Source: VAZQ01 sp963758945 (GTDB taxonomy: Bacteria; Pseudomonadota; Alphaproteobacteria; Rhizobiales; Xanthobacteraceae). Taken from it: a DNA stretch of 64,000 nucleotides. The stretch is taken from assembly GCA_963758945.1 (NCBI GenBank), contig CAVWXY010000006.1:992001-1056000 (forward strand), written 5' to 3'. The position numbers were made by a program, and so were the translations under genes. Under the pieces are notes generated by a model. That model was not told the DNA's origin and did not search any database. It saw only the letters and a program-made list of their open reading frames with translations. Below, piece after piece: positions 27,380-36,637 of this stretch (within the stretch, counting starts at the first letter, position 1; each line of letters opens with the position of its first letter).

Positions 27380-29022
27380 ATGGGTGCATCACGCAAAGGG
27401 TCGAAGGGCGGCCTGCAAGCCCCCTTCGGCCTCGGCGTTCTGACGTTGCTGCTGCTGACGGGCGAGGTCGGGCACGGAGACCTCGCCACGCTGATTCCTC
27501 ATCAGCTGGTCGTCGACCGCACGCAGAAGACGGCCTTTGCATCGGCCGCCGGCGCGATCGGCGGGGCGAAACTCGCCCGCGTGGAGTCCTTCGGCGCATC
27601 GATCCGACCATCCTTGGGCTACACGCTCGCGGCCCTCGACCCCGCCAGCGCGGAGATCGCCGACGCCATCCGCGACCGCTTTCTCGACGGGGATGCCTTC
27701 CGCTTGGACACCTATGCGGGCCCCGCCGTCGACCGCAGCCGCAAGGGCAACTATGGCGGCGACCGCCGCGTCGCGGCCAAGGGCGACCGGCTCAAGCCGA
27801 ACCCGACGGCCGAGGATCCGCTCGATGCGGAACGCCAGCCGCAAGGCCCGGCGCTCGTGCAGCAGGACCCACCATTCGCAGCGCCCGTCGCGCCGGTTTC
27901 GCCGAGCGCGGTGGTGCAAGTCGCCGAGCCGCCCGCGGCCGTTGCATCGATCAAACCGGCACCGCGGGGGACGGCCGAGGTGCCGGGTGCCTACGTGCTC
28001 GCCAGCGCTGGCGATTATCGCGCCGCCGCCGTCGTGGCCGAGCAGCCGCAGGTGAAATCGGCCCATCCCGTGCTCGCGCCGCCGGAGAGGGCGAAGAGGC
28101 TGCGAGCGCGCAGCCGCAGGATGCCGGCGCGGCCAGCGCGGGCGGCGTACCGTCGACCGTACTCGGCTTTGCCGCGGCGGACCCGTCGTCGCGCGCCGAA
28201 CGGCTGTATTTTGGCGCCGCCCCAATGGGGGAAAAGGCCGGGGCGATCGAGCCGTGGGCGCCGGGCGCGGCGCCGAGATTCGAAGGCGCGGACGTCGCCG
28301 GAAAGGACGCCAAGCTCGCGGCCCTGCCGCCGCAGGCATCCCCGCCCGGCGAGGGTGCGCCGGTCGTCGACATGCCGATCGAGCGCGCCGCGCTGCCGGA
28401 GCCGTCCGATCCGGGCGTCGTGATGAAGGACGGCCCGAGCGGCGGACACAGCGTGGCGCATAAGGGCGAGGTCACCGGTGAGGACAAGCGGCCGATGACC
28501 CCGGCCGAGCGCCTGGCGCTGGGCGAAGAAAGCCGCGACAAGTCAGAGAAATGCCTGGCCGAGGCGATCTATTTCGAAGCGCGCGGCGAGGAGGTGCGCG
28601 GCCAGATGGCGGTGGCGCAGGTGGTGCTCAATCGCGTGTTCTCCGGCAAATATCCGACCACGGTGTGCGGCGTCGTGTACCAGAACGCCAACCGCCGGCT
28701 TGCCTGCCAGTTCACCTTCGCCTGCGACCGCATCCCCGACGTGGTACGCGAGCCCGACATGTGGGAGCGCGCCAAAACCATCGCGATCGAGATGCTCGAC
28801 GGCAAGCTCTGGCTGCCCGAGGTCGGCAAGGCTACGCACTACCACGCTTACTGGGTGCGGCCGGGCTGGGTGCGCGAGATGACCAAGATGCACCGGCTCG
28901 GGGTCCACACCTTCTATCGGCCGCGCAAGTGGGGCGACGGCGAGGACGCTCCCGAATGGGGCGATCCGGAGTCGACCGAAGAAGCGGCCAAGAAGCTCGT
29001 GCAAGCCGCGAAGAAGCTTTGA
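27380..29022 (+). pseudogene. SleB-type cell wall hydrolase, split by a frameshift
   Basis: Reconstructed as a roughly 545-residue protein: N-terminal membrane helix (LGVLTLLLLTGEVGHGD), long Pro/Ala-rich periplasmic linker, then a C-terminal SleB hydrolase domain (CLAEAIYFEARGEEVRGQMA with the catalytic Glu, VVLNRVFSG, VCGVVYQNAN, LACQFTFACD, KATHYHAYWV). It probably acts as a lytic transglycosylase or amidase on peptidoglycan. The N-terminal frame passes into another frame near 28085, where HPVLAPPE should continue EEAASAQPQDAG; this one looks like a one-base deletion. The catalytic domain is intact. The start ATG 27380 precedes the helix. Confidence 0.75.
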
Positions 29023-29056
29023 TCGCCTTCCGTCCGTCGTCCTCGGTGGCCTCTCG

Positions 29057-29929
29057 TCAGATCTCGATATCCAGCGCGACGTCGAGATTGGGCGCCGAAT
29101 GGGTGATCCAGCCCGTGGAGGCGTAGTCGACGCCGGTCTTCGCGATCTCGGCGATGGTATCGAGCGTGATGCCGCCCGAGGCTTCAAGCGCGAAGGCGCC
29201 GGCCACCATCTCCACCGCTTCGCGCAGCGTCGCCGTTTCCATGTTGTCGAGCAGCACCGCGTCGGCGAGCCCGACCGCGATCACCTCGCGCAGCTGATCG
29301 AGCGTATCGACTTCGATCTCGACCTTGACGAGATGGCCGGCGGCGGCCTTGGCGCGCTCGAGCACGGCGCGAATGCCGCCCGCCACCGCGATGTGGTTGT
29401 CCTTGATCAGGATGGCGTCGTCGAGGCCGAAGCGATGGTTGAAGCCGCCGCCGCAGCGCACGGCGTATTTTTCCAGCGCGCGCAGCCCCGGAGTGGTCTT
29501 GCGCGTGCAGCAGATGCGCGTGCCCGTGCCCGCCACGCGGCGCACGAATTCGTGCGTCGCCGTCGCCACCCCCGAGAGGTGGCCGAGCAGGTTGAGCGCG
29601 ACGCGCTCGGCCGCCAGCACGGCGCGCGCGGACCCCTCGACCGTCATCAGCGCCGTCTTGCCCGCCACGCTCGCGCCGTCGCGCGCATGCGCCGAGATCG
29701 CGATCTCCGGAGCGAGCTTGGCGAAGGCGGCGGCGACAAGCGGCAAGCCGGAGATCACGCCGCCCGCGCGCGCGACCACGACCGCCCGCGCGCTCGCACT
29801 TTCCGGGATGGTCGCGATCGAGGTCACATCGCCGGCGCGGCCGAGATCCTCGGCGAGCGCGCGCGTGACCGCGGCGTCGATCTCGAGCGGCGACAAAAAG
29901 GCGTCGGGGCAGAGGAGGGAAGGGGTCAT
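29057..29929 (-). CDS. nadC: nicotinate-nucleotide pyrophosphorylase (quinolinate phosphoribosyltransferase)
   Basis: Converts quinolinate and PRPP to nicotinate mononucleotide, the second enzyme-step partner of NadA in de novo NAD synthesis. Signatures: RVALNLLGHLSGVATATHEF, TRKTTPGLRALEKYAVRCGG, HRFGLDDAILIKDNHI, VEIEVDTLDQLREV and ALEASGGITLDTI. 290 residues, standard. It follows nadA on the same strand after a 148-base gap that contains a REP element. No nadB-like gene is nearby, so iminoaspartate must come from an enzyme encoded elsewhere. Confidence 0.96.
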   Translation of the reverse strand: MTPSLLCPDAFLSPLEIDAAVTRALAEDLGRAGDVTSIATIPESASARAVVVARAGGVISGLPLVAAAFAKLAPEIAISAHARDGASVAGKTALMTVEGSARAVLAAERVALNLLGHLSGVATATHEFVRRVAGTGTRICCTRKTTPGLRALEKYAVRCGGGFNHRFGLDDAILIKDNHIAVAGGIRAVLERAKAAAGHLVKVEIEVDTLDQLREVIAVGLADAVLLDNMETATLREAVEMVAGAFALEASGGITLDTIAEIAKTGVDYASTGWITHSAPNLDVALDIEI

Positions 29930-29960
29930 GGGGGCGTTTCGATCGCGATCAGATCCTCCG

Positions 29961-30037
29961 TTGTCGTCCCCGCGTAAAGCGGGGACCCATATTCAGAGGC
30001 CGGTGGTTATGGGTCCCCGCTTTCGCGGGAACGACAG
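29961..30037. repeat. REP/BIME-type intergenic palindrome
   Basis: GTCGTCCCCGCGTAAAGCGG then GGACCCAT on the left and ATGGGTCCCCGC then TTTCGCGGGAACGAC on the right form two nested palindromes. It sits between nadC and nadA within their presumed operon. Confidence 0.8.
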
Positions 30038-30077
30038 CAACAAAGAGTACGCCAAATCGCTCGCGTGCGCGGCCTCA

Positions 30078-31178
30078 TCAAAGTTGCAAATTCATCATCC
30101 GCTCGACCGAGCGGCGCGCCCGCGCCGCGATCGCGGGATCGATCAGCACCTCTTCCTTGAGGTGGACCAGGCTGTCGAGAATCTTCGGCAGCGTGATCCG
30201 CTTCATGTGCGGGCACAGATTGCACGGGCGCACGAATTCGACCTCCGGCAGTTCGGCCTGCACGTTGTCGGCCATCGAGCACTCCGTGACCATGACGACG
30301 CGGCGCGGGCGGTTGTTGCGCACCCAGTCGATCATGCCGGCGGTCGAGCCGGTGTAGTCCGCCTCCGCGATCACGTCGGGCGGACATTCCGGATGAGCGA
30401 TGATCTGCAGCGCGGGGTCATCCTCGCGGTAACGCCGCAGCTCGTCGGCGGTGAAGCGTTCGTGCACCTCGCAGGCGCCGTGCCAGGCGATGATCCTTAC
30501 GCGGGTATGCGCGGCGACGTATTTGGCGAGATACCGGTCGGGCAGGAAGATGACCGTGTCGGCGCCGAGGCTTTCCACGACTTCGATCGCATTCGAGGAC
30601 GTGCAGCAGACGTCCACCTCCGCCTTCACGTCGGCCGACGTATTGACATAGGCGACGACCGGAATGCCCGGGAATTTCGCGCGAAGGAGCCGCACGTCTT
30701 CGCCGGTGATCGAGGCGGCGAGCGAGCAACCGGCCCTGAGGTCGGGAATCAGCACGGTCTTGTCGGGATTGAGGATTTTCGAGGTCTCGGCCATGAAATG
30801 CACGCCGCACTGGACGATGATGCCGGCATCGGCCTTCGTCGCCTCGCGCGCGAGCTGCAGCGAATCGCCGACGAAGTCGGCGACGCAGTTGTAGATTTCC
30901 GGGGTCTGGTAATTGTGCGCCAGGATGACCGCGTTGCGCTCCCGCTTGAGCGCGTTGATGGCCTTGACGTAGGGCGCGAAGAACGGCCACTCGATCGCGG
31001 GGATGACGGCCTTGACGCGCTCATAGAGATGCGCGGTCTCGCGCTCGACCTGGGCGTTCCATTCAAGCGACGGGACCGGCAGCACGCCGTGCCGGCGCGC
31101 CGCCGCCGAAAGGCTGCCGGCCGATGACGGAACCGGCGGCGGGACGACCGAGGGGCCGAGGGATTGCAGGACCGGCAT
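30078..31178 (-). CDS. nadA: quinolinate synthase A
   Basis: 4Fe-4S enzyme that condenses iminoaspartate with dihydroxyacetone phosphate to quinolinate. Key blocks: AVILAHNYQTPEIYNCVADF, QCGVHFMAETSKILNPDKTV, AWHGACEVHERF, AHPECPPDVIAEADYTGSTA and RPCNLCPHMKRITL, which contain the cluster cysteines. ATG 31178 (MPVLQSLGP) with a GGGAGGT ribosome site gives 366 residues; an ATG further upstream would run through the palindromic operator. The 23-bp palindrome 19 bases upstream strongly suggests NAD-responsive repression, probably by the NadQ encoded at 40.4 kb. Confidence 0.95.
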   Translation of the reverse strand: MPVLQSLGPSVVPPPVPSSAGSLSAAARRHGVLPVPSLEWNAQVERETAHLYERVKAVIPAIEWPFFAPYVKAINALKRERNAVILAHNYQTPEIYNCVADFVGDSLQLAREATKADAGIIVQCGVHFMAETSKILNPDKTVLIPDLRAGCSLAASITGEDVRLLRAKFPGIPVVAYVNTSADVKAEVDVCCTSSNAIEVVESLGADTVIFLPDRYLAKYVAAHTRVRIIAWHGACEVHERFTADELRRYREDDPALQIIAHPECPPDVIAEADYTGSTAGMIDWVRNNRPRRVVMVTECSMADNVQAELPEVEFVRPCNLCPHMKRITLPKILDSLVHLKEEVLIDPAIAARARRSVERMMNLQL

Positions 31179-31197
31179 TGGCGACCTCCCGACGAGG

Positions 31198-31220
31198 TTT
31201 ATGCTCATAATGAGCATAAA
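31198..31220 (-). promoter_or_regulatory. perfect palindromic operator upstream of nadA (candidate NadQ site)
   Basis: TTTATGCTCAT, one central A, ATGAGCATAAA: an exact 11-bp inverted repeat. It lies 19 bases before the nadA start, so a bound dimer would block transcription. From memory, the NadQ sites of alphaproteobacteria have this TGCTCA/TGAGCA form; the regulator gene itself is in the window. Confidence 0.75.
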
Positions 31221-31558
31221 TTGAACGAAGACGCCCGGCTTTCGCGGGGCCCGTGCGGGTGTTATCCTCACTTGGAGCAAATCATCATATAGCATCGACC
31301 TTGCTCGATTTCCAGACCCGGCCCGACGCCCTGCCATGCAGCGGCGGATGACGGCGCGCAGCAATTTCGTTTGGGGAAGATCGAGCGGCGACGTACAAGC
31401 ACCACCATATGGGAGCTTCGGCGTTTCGGCCGAAAAAGGGCGGCGCGGCCATCGTCGCAAACGATCCGGTCCGCCTGCTCGCTACGCTGTCGGGATTTCG
31501 CTTCGATCTCGAAGATCTTGCCCGGAGATCGCTCTCCGGCTCAGACGGGTTTGCGCCC
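31221..31558. other. divergent intergenic region between nadA and the first MFS gene
   Basis: About 340 bases with no recognisable gene. The sequence is open in the nadA frame as well as in the MFS frame, but neither extension looks conserved. An AT-rich patch (CATCATATAGCA at about 31284) is a candidate promoter region. Confidence 0.35.
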
Positions 31559-32806
31559 ATGGCGATTTCATCGCTGTCGACTTCGCGCCCTTCGACGCTC
31601 GGCTGGCGCACGCCCGCCGTGATCGTGCTCTGCGGGTGTCTGATTTCGCTCTTGAGCTTCGGCCCGCGCGCGACGCTCGGCTTCTTTCTCACGCCGGTGT
31701 CGCAAGCCAACGGCTGGGATCGCGACGTGTTCGGCCTGGCGCTCGCGATCCAGAACATCCTCTGGGGCGTGGGCCAGCCTTTGGCCGGCGCGATCGCGGA
31801 CCGCTTCGGCACCATACGCGTGTTGTGCGCCGGCGGGATTCTCTATGCCATCGGCCTCGCCTTGATGGCGACGGCGACGACGCCGGGGATGCTCGATCTC
31901 TCCGCCGGCGCCCTCATCGGCCTCGGGCTCGCCGGGTGCTCCTTCTCCGTCGTCCTCGGTGCCTTCGGCAAGCTCCTGCCCGAAAGCTGGCGCCTGCTCG
32001 CCTTCGGCGCCGGCACTGCCGCTGGCTCCTTCGGCCAGTTCCTCTATTCCCCGCTGGCTGTTTCGCTGATCGACGCCTACGGCTGGCAGAGCGCGCTCGT
32101 GGTCTTCGCAGTGGGCATGCTGCTGGTGTTGCCGCTCTCGCTCGCGCTGGCGACGGCGCCAGCGGAGGCAGGCACATCCCGCGGCGGCCCCGCGCAATCG
32201 CTCCGGCAGGCGCTGTCGGAGGCGGTCGGCCACCGCTCCTACGTGCTGCTGGTGATCGGCTTCTTCACCTGCGGATTTCAGCTCGCCTTCATCACCGTGC
32301 ACATGCCGGCCTACCTCGTCGACCGCGGCCTGTCGGCGCAAGTCGGCGGCTGGACCATCGCGGTGATCGGCCTCTTCAACATCGTGGGCTCGCTCGCCTC
32401 CGGCTGGCTCGGCAGCCTGATGCCCAAGCGCTACATTCTCTCGTTCATCTATTTCGCCCGCGCCGCGGCGGTGCTCGCCTTCATCTCGTTTCCGGTGACG
32501 CCGGTAACGTCGATCCTGTTCGGCGCGGTGATGGGCCTGCTTTGGCTGTCGACGGTCGCCCCGACCAACGGCATCATCGCCTTGATGTTCGGCACGCGCT
32601 GGCTCGCCACCCTCGCCGGCGTCGCGTTCTTCAGCCATCAGGTCGGCGGTTTCCTCGGCGTGTGGCTCGGCGGCTTCGTGTTCGTGCGCACCGGCTCCTA
32701 CGACGCGGTCTGGTGGCTCTCGGTCCTGTTCGGCGTGCTCTCGGCGGTGATCAATCTGCCGATCGTGGAGAAGCCGGTGCAGCGGCTGGCCGCGGCTTCG
32801 GCCTGA
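31559..32806 (+). CDS. MFS transporter (tandem copy 1 of 3)
   Basis: A 415-residue 12-helix major-facilitator permease. N-domain loop GAIADRFGTIRVLCAGG matches the MFS A-motif; GAFGKLLPESWRLLAFGAGT and FFSHQVGGFLGVWLGGFVF are shared with the two downstream copies. It resembles the YbfB/oxalate-formate-antiporter-like group that moves small organic acids, but the substrate is not readable. ATG 31559 (MAISSLSTSR) is preferred to the longer open frame. All three copies end INLPIVEKPV, showing recent tandem duplication. Confidence 0.88.
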   Translation: MAISSLSTSRPSTLGWRTPAVIVLCGCLISLLSFGPRATLGFFLTPVSQANGWDRDVFGLALAIQNILWGVGQPLAGAIADRFGTIRVLCAGGILYAIGLALMATATTPGMLDLSAGALIGLGLAGCSFSVVLGAFGKLLPESWRLLAFGAGTAAGSFGQFLYSPLAVSLIDAYGWQSALVVFAVGMLLVLPLSLALATAPAEAGTSRGGPAQSLRQALSEAVGHRSYVLLVIGFFTCGFQLAFITVHMPAYLVDRGLSAQVGGWTIAVIGLFNIVGSLASGWLGSLMPKRYILSFIYFARAAAVLAFISFPVTPVTSILFGAVMGLLWLSTVAPTNGIIALMFGTRWLATLAGVAFFSHQVGGFLGVWLGGFVFVRTGSYDAVWWLSVLFGVLSAVINLPIVEKPVQRLAAASA

Positions 32807-32852
32807 GCGCGCGTCGGATGCCGGATGCCAGCTGACGGACAAGAGACAAGAC

Positions 32853-34127
32853 GTGGAACGAGAGACGCGACCCGACGCTGAAGGCATCCGCCCTGCGGCT
32901 TCCGGCGTGCGTCATCCGGCCCTTGCGCCTGCCGTCATTCTCGCCTGCGGCTGCGCAATCGCGGTGCTGGGCTTCGGCCCGCGGTCGGGCCTGGGCTTCT
33001 TTCTCACGCCGATGTCGAGCGCCCACGGCTGGGGCCGCGACCTGTTCGCGCTCGCGCTCGCGATCCAGATGCTGCTCTGGGGCGCCGCGCAGCCCCTGGC
33101 CGGGGCGATGGCCGATCGTTTCGGCGCCATGCCGGTGCTCAGCCTAGGCGCGATTCTCTACGCGCTCGGCCTGGCGGCCATGGCCTATGCCGCGACCCCC
33201 GCGATGCTCCATCTGAGCGCCGGCGTGATGATCGGCTTCGGTCTCGCCGGTTCCTCCTTCACCATCGTGATCGGGGCGTTCGGCCGGCTGCTGCCGCCGC
33301 AGTGGCGGACCCTTGCCTTCGGCGCCGGGACCGCGGCCGGATCGTTCGGGCAATTCCTGTTCTCGCCGCTCGCGGTGGCGCTGATCGACGGCTACGGCTG
33401 GCAGCAGACGCTGGTCGTCTTCGCCGCCCTCGTGCTCCTCATCGTCCCGCTGTCGATCGCGCTGGCGGCGCCGCGGCGGGCCGGCGCGGCGGCGGCGGCC
33501 ACCGCGCCGCCGCAGCAATCGGTGGCGCAGGCGTTGAGCGAGGCCCTCGGCCACAGGAGCTATCTGCTGCTGGTGCTCGGCTTCTTCACCTGCGGGTTCC
33601 AGATCTTCTTCATCGCCGTGCATCTGCCGGCCTATCTCGTCGACCGCGGCCTCCCCGCCGAGATCGGCGGCTGGGCGCTCGGCATCATCGGCCTGTTCAA
33701 CATCGTCGGCGCCGTCGCGGCGGGTTGGCTCTCCGCCTTCATGCCCAAGCGCTACCTCCTCTCGCTCATCTATTTCGGACGCGCGGTCGCGATCCTCGTC
33801 TACATCATGCTGCCGCCGAGCGCGGTCGCGACCATGCTGTTCGGCGCCGTGCTCGGCCTTTTGTGGTTGTCGACCGTGCCTCCGACCTCCGGCCTCGTCG
33901 CCGTCATGTTCGGTACCCGCTGGCTCACCATGCTGTTCGGGGTGGCCTTCTTCAGCCATCAGGTGGGCGGCTTCCTCGGGGTGTGGCTCGGCGGCGTGCT
34001 GTTCGAGCGCACCGGCTCCTACGACGCGGTGTGGTGGCTGGCGATCCTGTTGGGGCTCTTGTCAGCCGCTATCAATCTGCCGATTGTGGAGAAGCCGGTG
34101 CGGCGCCTCGTGGCGGCGCCGGCCTGA
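32853..34127 (+). CDS. MFS transporter (tandem copy 2 of 3)
   Basis: 424 residues, clearly paralogous to the flanking copies (GAMADRFGAMPVLSLGA, GAFGRLLPPQWRTLAFGAG, FNIVGAVAAGWLSAFMPKRY, TSGLVAVMFGTRWLTMLFG). The central cytoplasmic loop is an Ala-rich run (RRAGAAAAATAPPQQ) that differs from copies 1 and 3, so the transporters may have diverged in regulation. ATG 32853 is 46 bases after copy 1. Same orientation, probably one transcript. Confidence 0.88.
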   Translation: MERETRPDAEGIRPAASGVRHPALAPAVILACGCAIAVLGFGPRSGLGFFLTPMSSAHGWGRDLFALALAIQMLLWGAAQPLAGAMADRFGAMPVLSLGAILYALGLAAMAYAATPAMLHLSAGVMIGFGLAGSSFTIVIGAFGRLLPPQWRTLAFGAGTAAGSFGQFLFSPLAVALIDGYGWQQTLVVFAALVLLIVPLSIALAAPRRAGAAAAATAPPQQSVAQALSEALGHRSYLLLVLGFFTCGFQIFFIAVHLPAYLVDRGLPAEIGGWALGIIGLFNIVGAVAAGWLSAFMPKRYLLSLIYFGRAVAILVYIMLPPSAVATMLFGAVLGLLWLSTVPPTSGLVAVMFGTRWLTMLFGVAFFSHQVGGFLGVWLGGVLFERTGSYDAVWWLAILLGLLSAAINLPIVEKPVRRLVAAPA

Positions 34128-34164
34128 GAGCGGACGACGGACGACAGAGGGCGAAGACAGGGCA

Positions 34165-35448
34165 GTGCAGCAAGAGAATAGAACTGCGAGCGAGCGCGCC
34201 CGTCCTCTGCCGCACGTCGTCCATCGTCCGCCATCGTGGCGCGCGCCCGCGGTCATCGTGCTCTGCGGCTGCCTGATCGCGATGATCGGCTTCGGGCCGC
34301 GCTCCGCGCTCGGCTTCTTCCTCACGCCGCTGTCGGCGTCCCACGGTTGGGGCCGCGAGGTGTTCGCGCTCTCGGTCGCGGTGCAGACGCTGCTCTATGG
34401 CATCGCCCAGCCGTTTTCGGGTGCCATCGCCGACCGTTTCGGCACCGTCCGCGTAATCATCGGCGGCGCGCTGCTCTATGCCGCCGGCATGTTCATGATG
34501 GCGCACGCCTCGACGCCCGGAATGCTCTATCTCTCCAGCGGCGTGCTGATCGGCTTCGGGCTGTCGGGCTGCTCCTTCAACCTGGTGATCTCGTCGTTCG
34601 GCAAGCTCCTGCCGGAGAGCTGGCGCTCGCTCGCCTTCGGCGCCGGCACCGCCGCGGGCTCGTTCGGCCAGTTCCTGTTCTCGCCGCTCGGCGTGGGCCT
34701 GATCGACACGTTCGGGTGGCAGCGCGCGCTCGAGATCTTCGCCGGCCTGCTGCTGCTGATCGTCCCGCTCGCCTTCGCGATTGCCACGCCGCGCTCGGAT
34801 GCCCCGGCGGCGCCGGGGACGGCGCCCAGCGCGGCGCAGACGCAGACCTACCGGCAGGCGTTGGCGGAAGCCTTGGGGCATCGCTCCTATATCCTGCTCG
34901 TGCTCGGCTTCTTCACTTGCGGTTTCCAGCTCGGCTTCGTCACCTTGCATCTGCCTGCCTACCTGATCGACCGCGGGCTCTCCGCCCAGGTCGGCGGCTG
35001 GACCCTGGGCGTGATCGGCCTGTTCAACATCGTGGGCGCGATGCTGTCGGGCTGGCTCGGCGGCCGCATGCCGAAGCGCTATATCCTGGCCGCCATCTAT
35101 TTCGCTCGCGCGCTCGCCGTGGTGTTCCTCATCACCATGCCCGCGAGCCCGGCAGTCGCCCTCATCTACGGCGCGGTGACCGGGCTGCTCTGGCTGTCGT
35201 CGGTGCCGCCGACCTCGGGCTTGGTCGCGCTGATGTTCGGCACGCGCTGGATGGCCATGCTGTTCGGTCTTGCCTTTTTCAGCCACCAGGTCGGCGGCTT
35301 CCTCGGCGTCTATCTCGGCGGCGCGGTATACGAGCGTACCGGCTCCTACGACATCGTGTGGTGGCTCGGGGTGTTGTTCGGCGTGATGTCTGCTGTCATC
35401 AATCTGCCGATCGTGGAGAAGCCGGTGGCGCGGCTGGCGCCGGCCTGA
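34165..35448 (+). CDS. MFS transporter (tandem copy 3 of 3)
   Basis: 427 residues from a GTG at 34165, 37 bases after copy 2. It keeps the same A-motif (GAIADRFGTVRVIIGGA) and the shared C-terminal half (FFSHQVGGFLGVYLGGAVYE). Most divergent points are the N-terminal tail and the loop around DAPAAPGTAPSAAQTQTY. An ATG cannot replace the GTG without losing the first helix. Followed by a broken oxidoreductase gene on the same strand. Confidence 0.87.
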   Translation: MQQENRTASERARPLPHVVHRPPSWRAPAVIVLCGCLIAMIGFGPRSALGFFLTPLSASHGWGREVFALSVAVQTLLYGIAQPFSGAIADRFGTVRVIIGGALLYAAGMFMMAHASTPGMLYLSSGVLIGFGLSGCSFNLVISSFGKLLPESWRSLAFGAGTAAGSFGQFLFSPLGVGLIDTFGWQRALEIFAGLLLLIVPLAFAIATPRSDAPAAPGTAPSAAQTQTYRQALAEALGHRSYILLVLGFFTCGFQLGFVTLHLPAYLIDRGLSAQVGGWTLGVIGLFNIVGAMLSGWLGGRMPKRYILAAIYFARALAVVFLITMPASPAVALIYGAVTGLLWLSSVPPTSGLVALMFGTRWMAMLFGLAFFSHQVGGFLGVYLGGAVYERTGSYDIVWWLGVLFGVMSAVINLPIVEKPVARLAPA

Positions 35449-35474
35449 GAACGGCCCACGTCCGACCGGGCGAC

Positions 35475-36048
35475 ACGGCGCTCGAGCGCCGGGGGCTCAC
35501 GCCGATGAGCGGACCGGTGGTGGTCACCGGCGCCGCCGACGGCGTCGGCTCGGTCGTCGTTGCGATTCTCGCCAAGCGTGGCTTTCAGGTCACGGCCTCG
35601 ACCGGCCCGCCAGGAGGAGGCCGATTACCTCAAACGACTGGGCGCGAGCGAGATCATTGCGCGCCAGGAACTTGCCGGACCCGGAAAACCGCTGGGAAAA
35701 GAGCGTTGGGCGGGCGGCATCAGCGCCGTCGGCTCGACCGCGCTCGCCAATGTGCTCTCTATGACACGCTACGGCGGAACCGTAGCGGCCTGCGGCTTGG
35801 CGGGCGGGATGGATTTGCCGACTTCGGTCGCACGATTTATTCTACGTGGTGCTTCGCTCATCGGCATTGATTCTGTCATGCGTCCGATGGCGGAACGGCA
35901 AGCGGCGTGGAAGCGTTTGGAGAGCGGTCTCGATCGGGGAAAACTTGCGGCCATGACGAGCGAGATCGGGCGTGCCGAGGTGATCGGCACGGCCCGCGAG
36001 ATCGTCGAGGGGCACGTGCGCGGCCGCGTCGTGGTCAGGGTCGGGTGA
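35475..36048 (+). pseudogene. MDR zinc-free quinone/acrylyl-CoA reductase (AcuI/YhdH-like), 5'-truncated and frameshifted
   Basis: TALERRGLTPMSGPVVVTGA then ADGVGSVVVAILAKRGFQ is the NADPH-binding Rossmann segment of the medium-chain reductase AcuI/YhdH family. After one inserted base near 35612 the next frame continues RQEEADYLKRLGASEII through TRYGGTVAACGLAGG to a TGA. The first 130 or so residues (catalytic domain) are absent, replaced by the end of the third MFS gene. The segment is a dead fragment. Confidence 0.75.
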
Positions 36049-36156
36049 CTGACATTCAGGATTTGTTGACCATAATCCGGCAACATCGCTCGGATAGACA
36101 TGGTTAACCGGCGGTTACGAGAGCCGCCGTGACGGTAAGCAGAGGGGGATCGGGGG

Positions 36157-36633
36157 ATGATTGCGCGGTTCGCAATTGCGGTTGTGGCCTTGCTTGCCGC
36201 CGGCTCGGCATCGGGCGAAACCATGACCCCCGACGCGGCGCGGCGCTTCGTCGCGGGCAAGCTCTTCGCCTTCAATTGCTTCGACGGTTCGCGCGGTGCC
36301 GGCCGCATCTACGGCGACGGTTCCGTCATCGGCACCATCCAGTTCCAAGGCTCCGGACCGGTGAAATCGGTCTGGCTGCCGGCTGGAACGCTACACGTCA
36401 AGGGCCAGGCGGTCTGCGCCTCGCTCCGGGGCATGCCGTTCGAGCCGTGCTTCAACCTCGAGCGGATGAATGACCGCAGCTTCCGCGGTTCGGTGTCGGG
36501 ATTGGGCTTCTTCTATTGCGACTTCACCCGCCGCGTGAGCGTGGCCAGGATGAGCGTGCGCCCGCATTCGCCGGAGCCGGTAGCGCAGGAGGCGAAGGCG
36601 GCACCCGCAGCCGCCGCGGACGGCGCCGAGTAA
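36157..36633 (+). CDS. secreted protein of unknown function
   Basis: 158 residues with a signal peptide (RFAIAVVALLAAGSASG) and a mature domain with four cysteines that could form two disulfides (FAFNCFDGSRGAGRIYGDGS, GQAVCASLRGMPFEPCFNLE, FFYCDFTRRVSV). The tail is Ala-rich. GAGGGGG-type ribosome site precedes the ATG. A GC hairpin (CGGCGG/CCGCCG, 36109-36129) lies in the leader. The pattern recalls a conserved hypothetical family of Hyphomicrobiales; function unknown. Confidence 0.75.
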   Translation: MIARFAIAVVALLAAGSASGETMTPDAARRFVAGKLFAFNCFDGSRGAGRIYGDGSVIGTIQFQGSGPVKSVWLPAGTLHVKGQAVCASLRGMPFEPCFNLERMNDRSFRGSVSGLGFFYCDFTRRVSVARMSVRPHSPEPVAQEAKAAPAAAADGAE

Positions 36634-36637
36634 CCGC

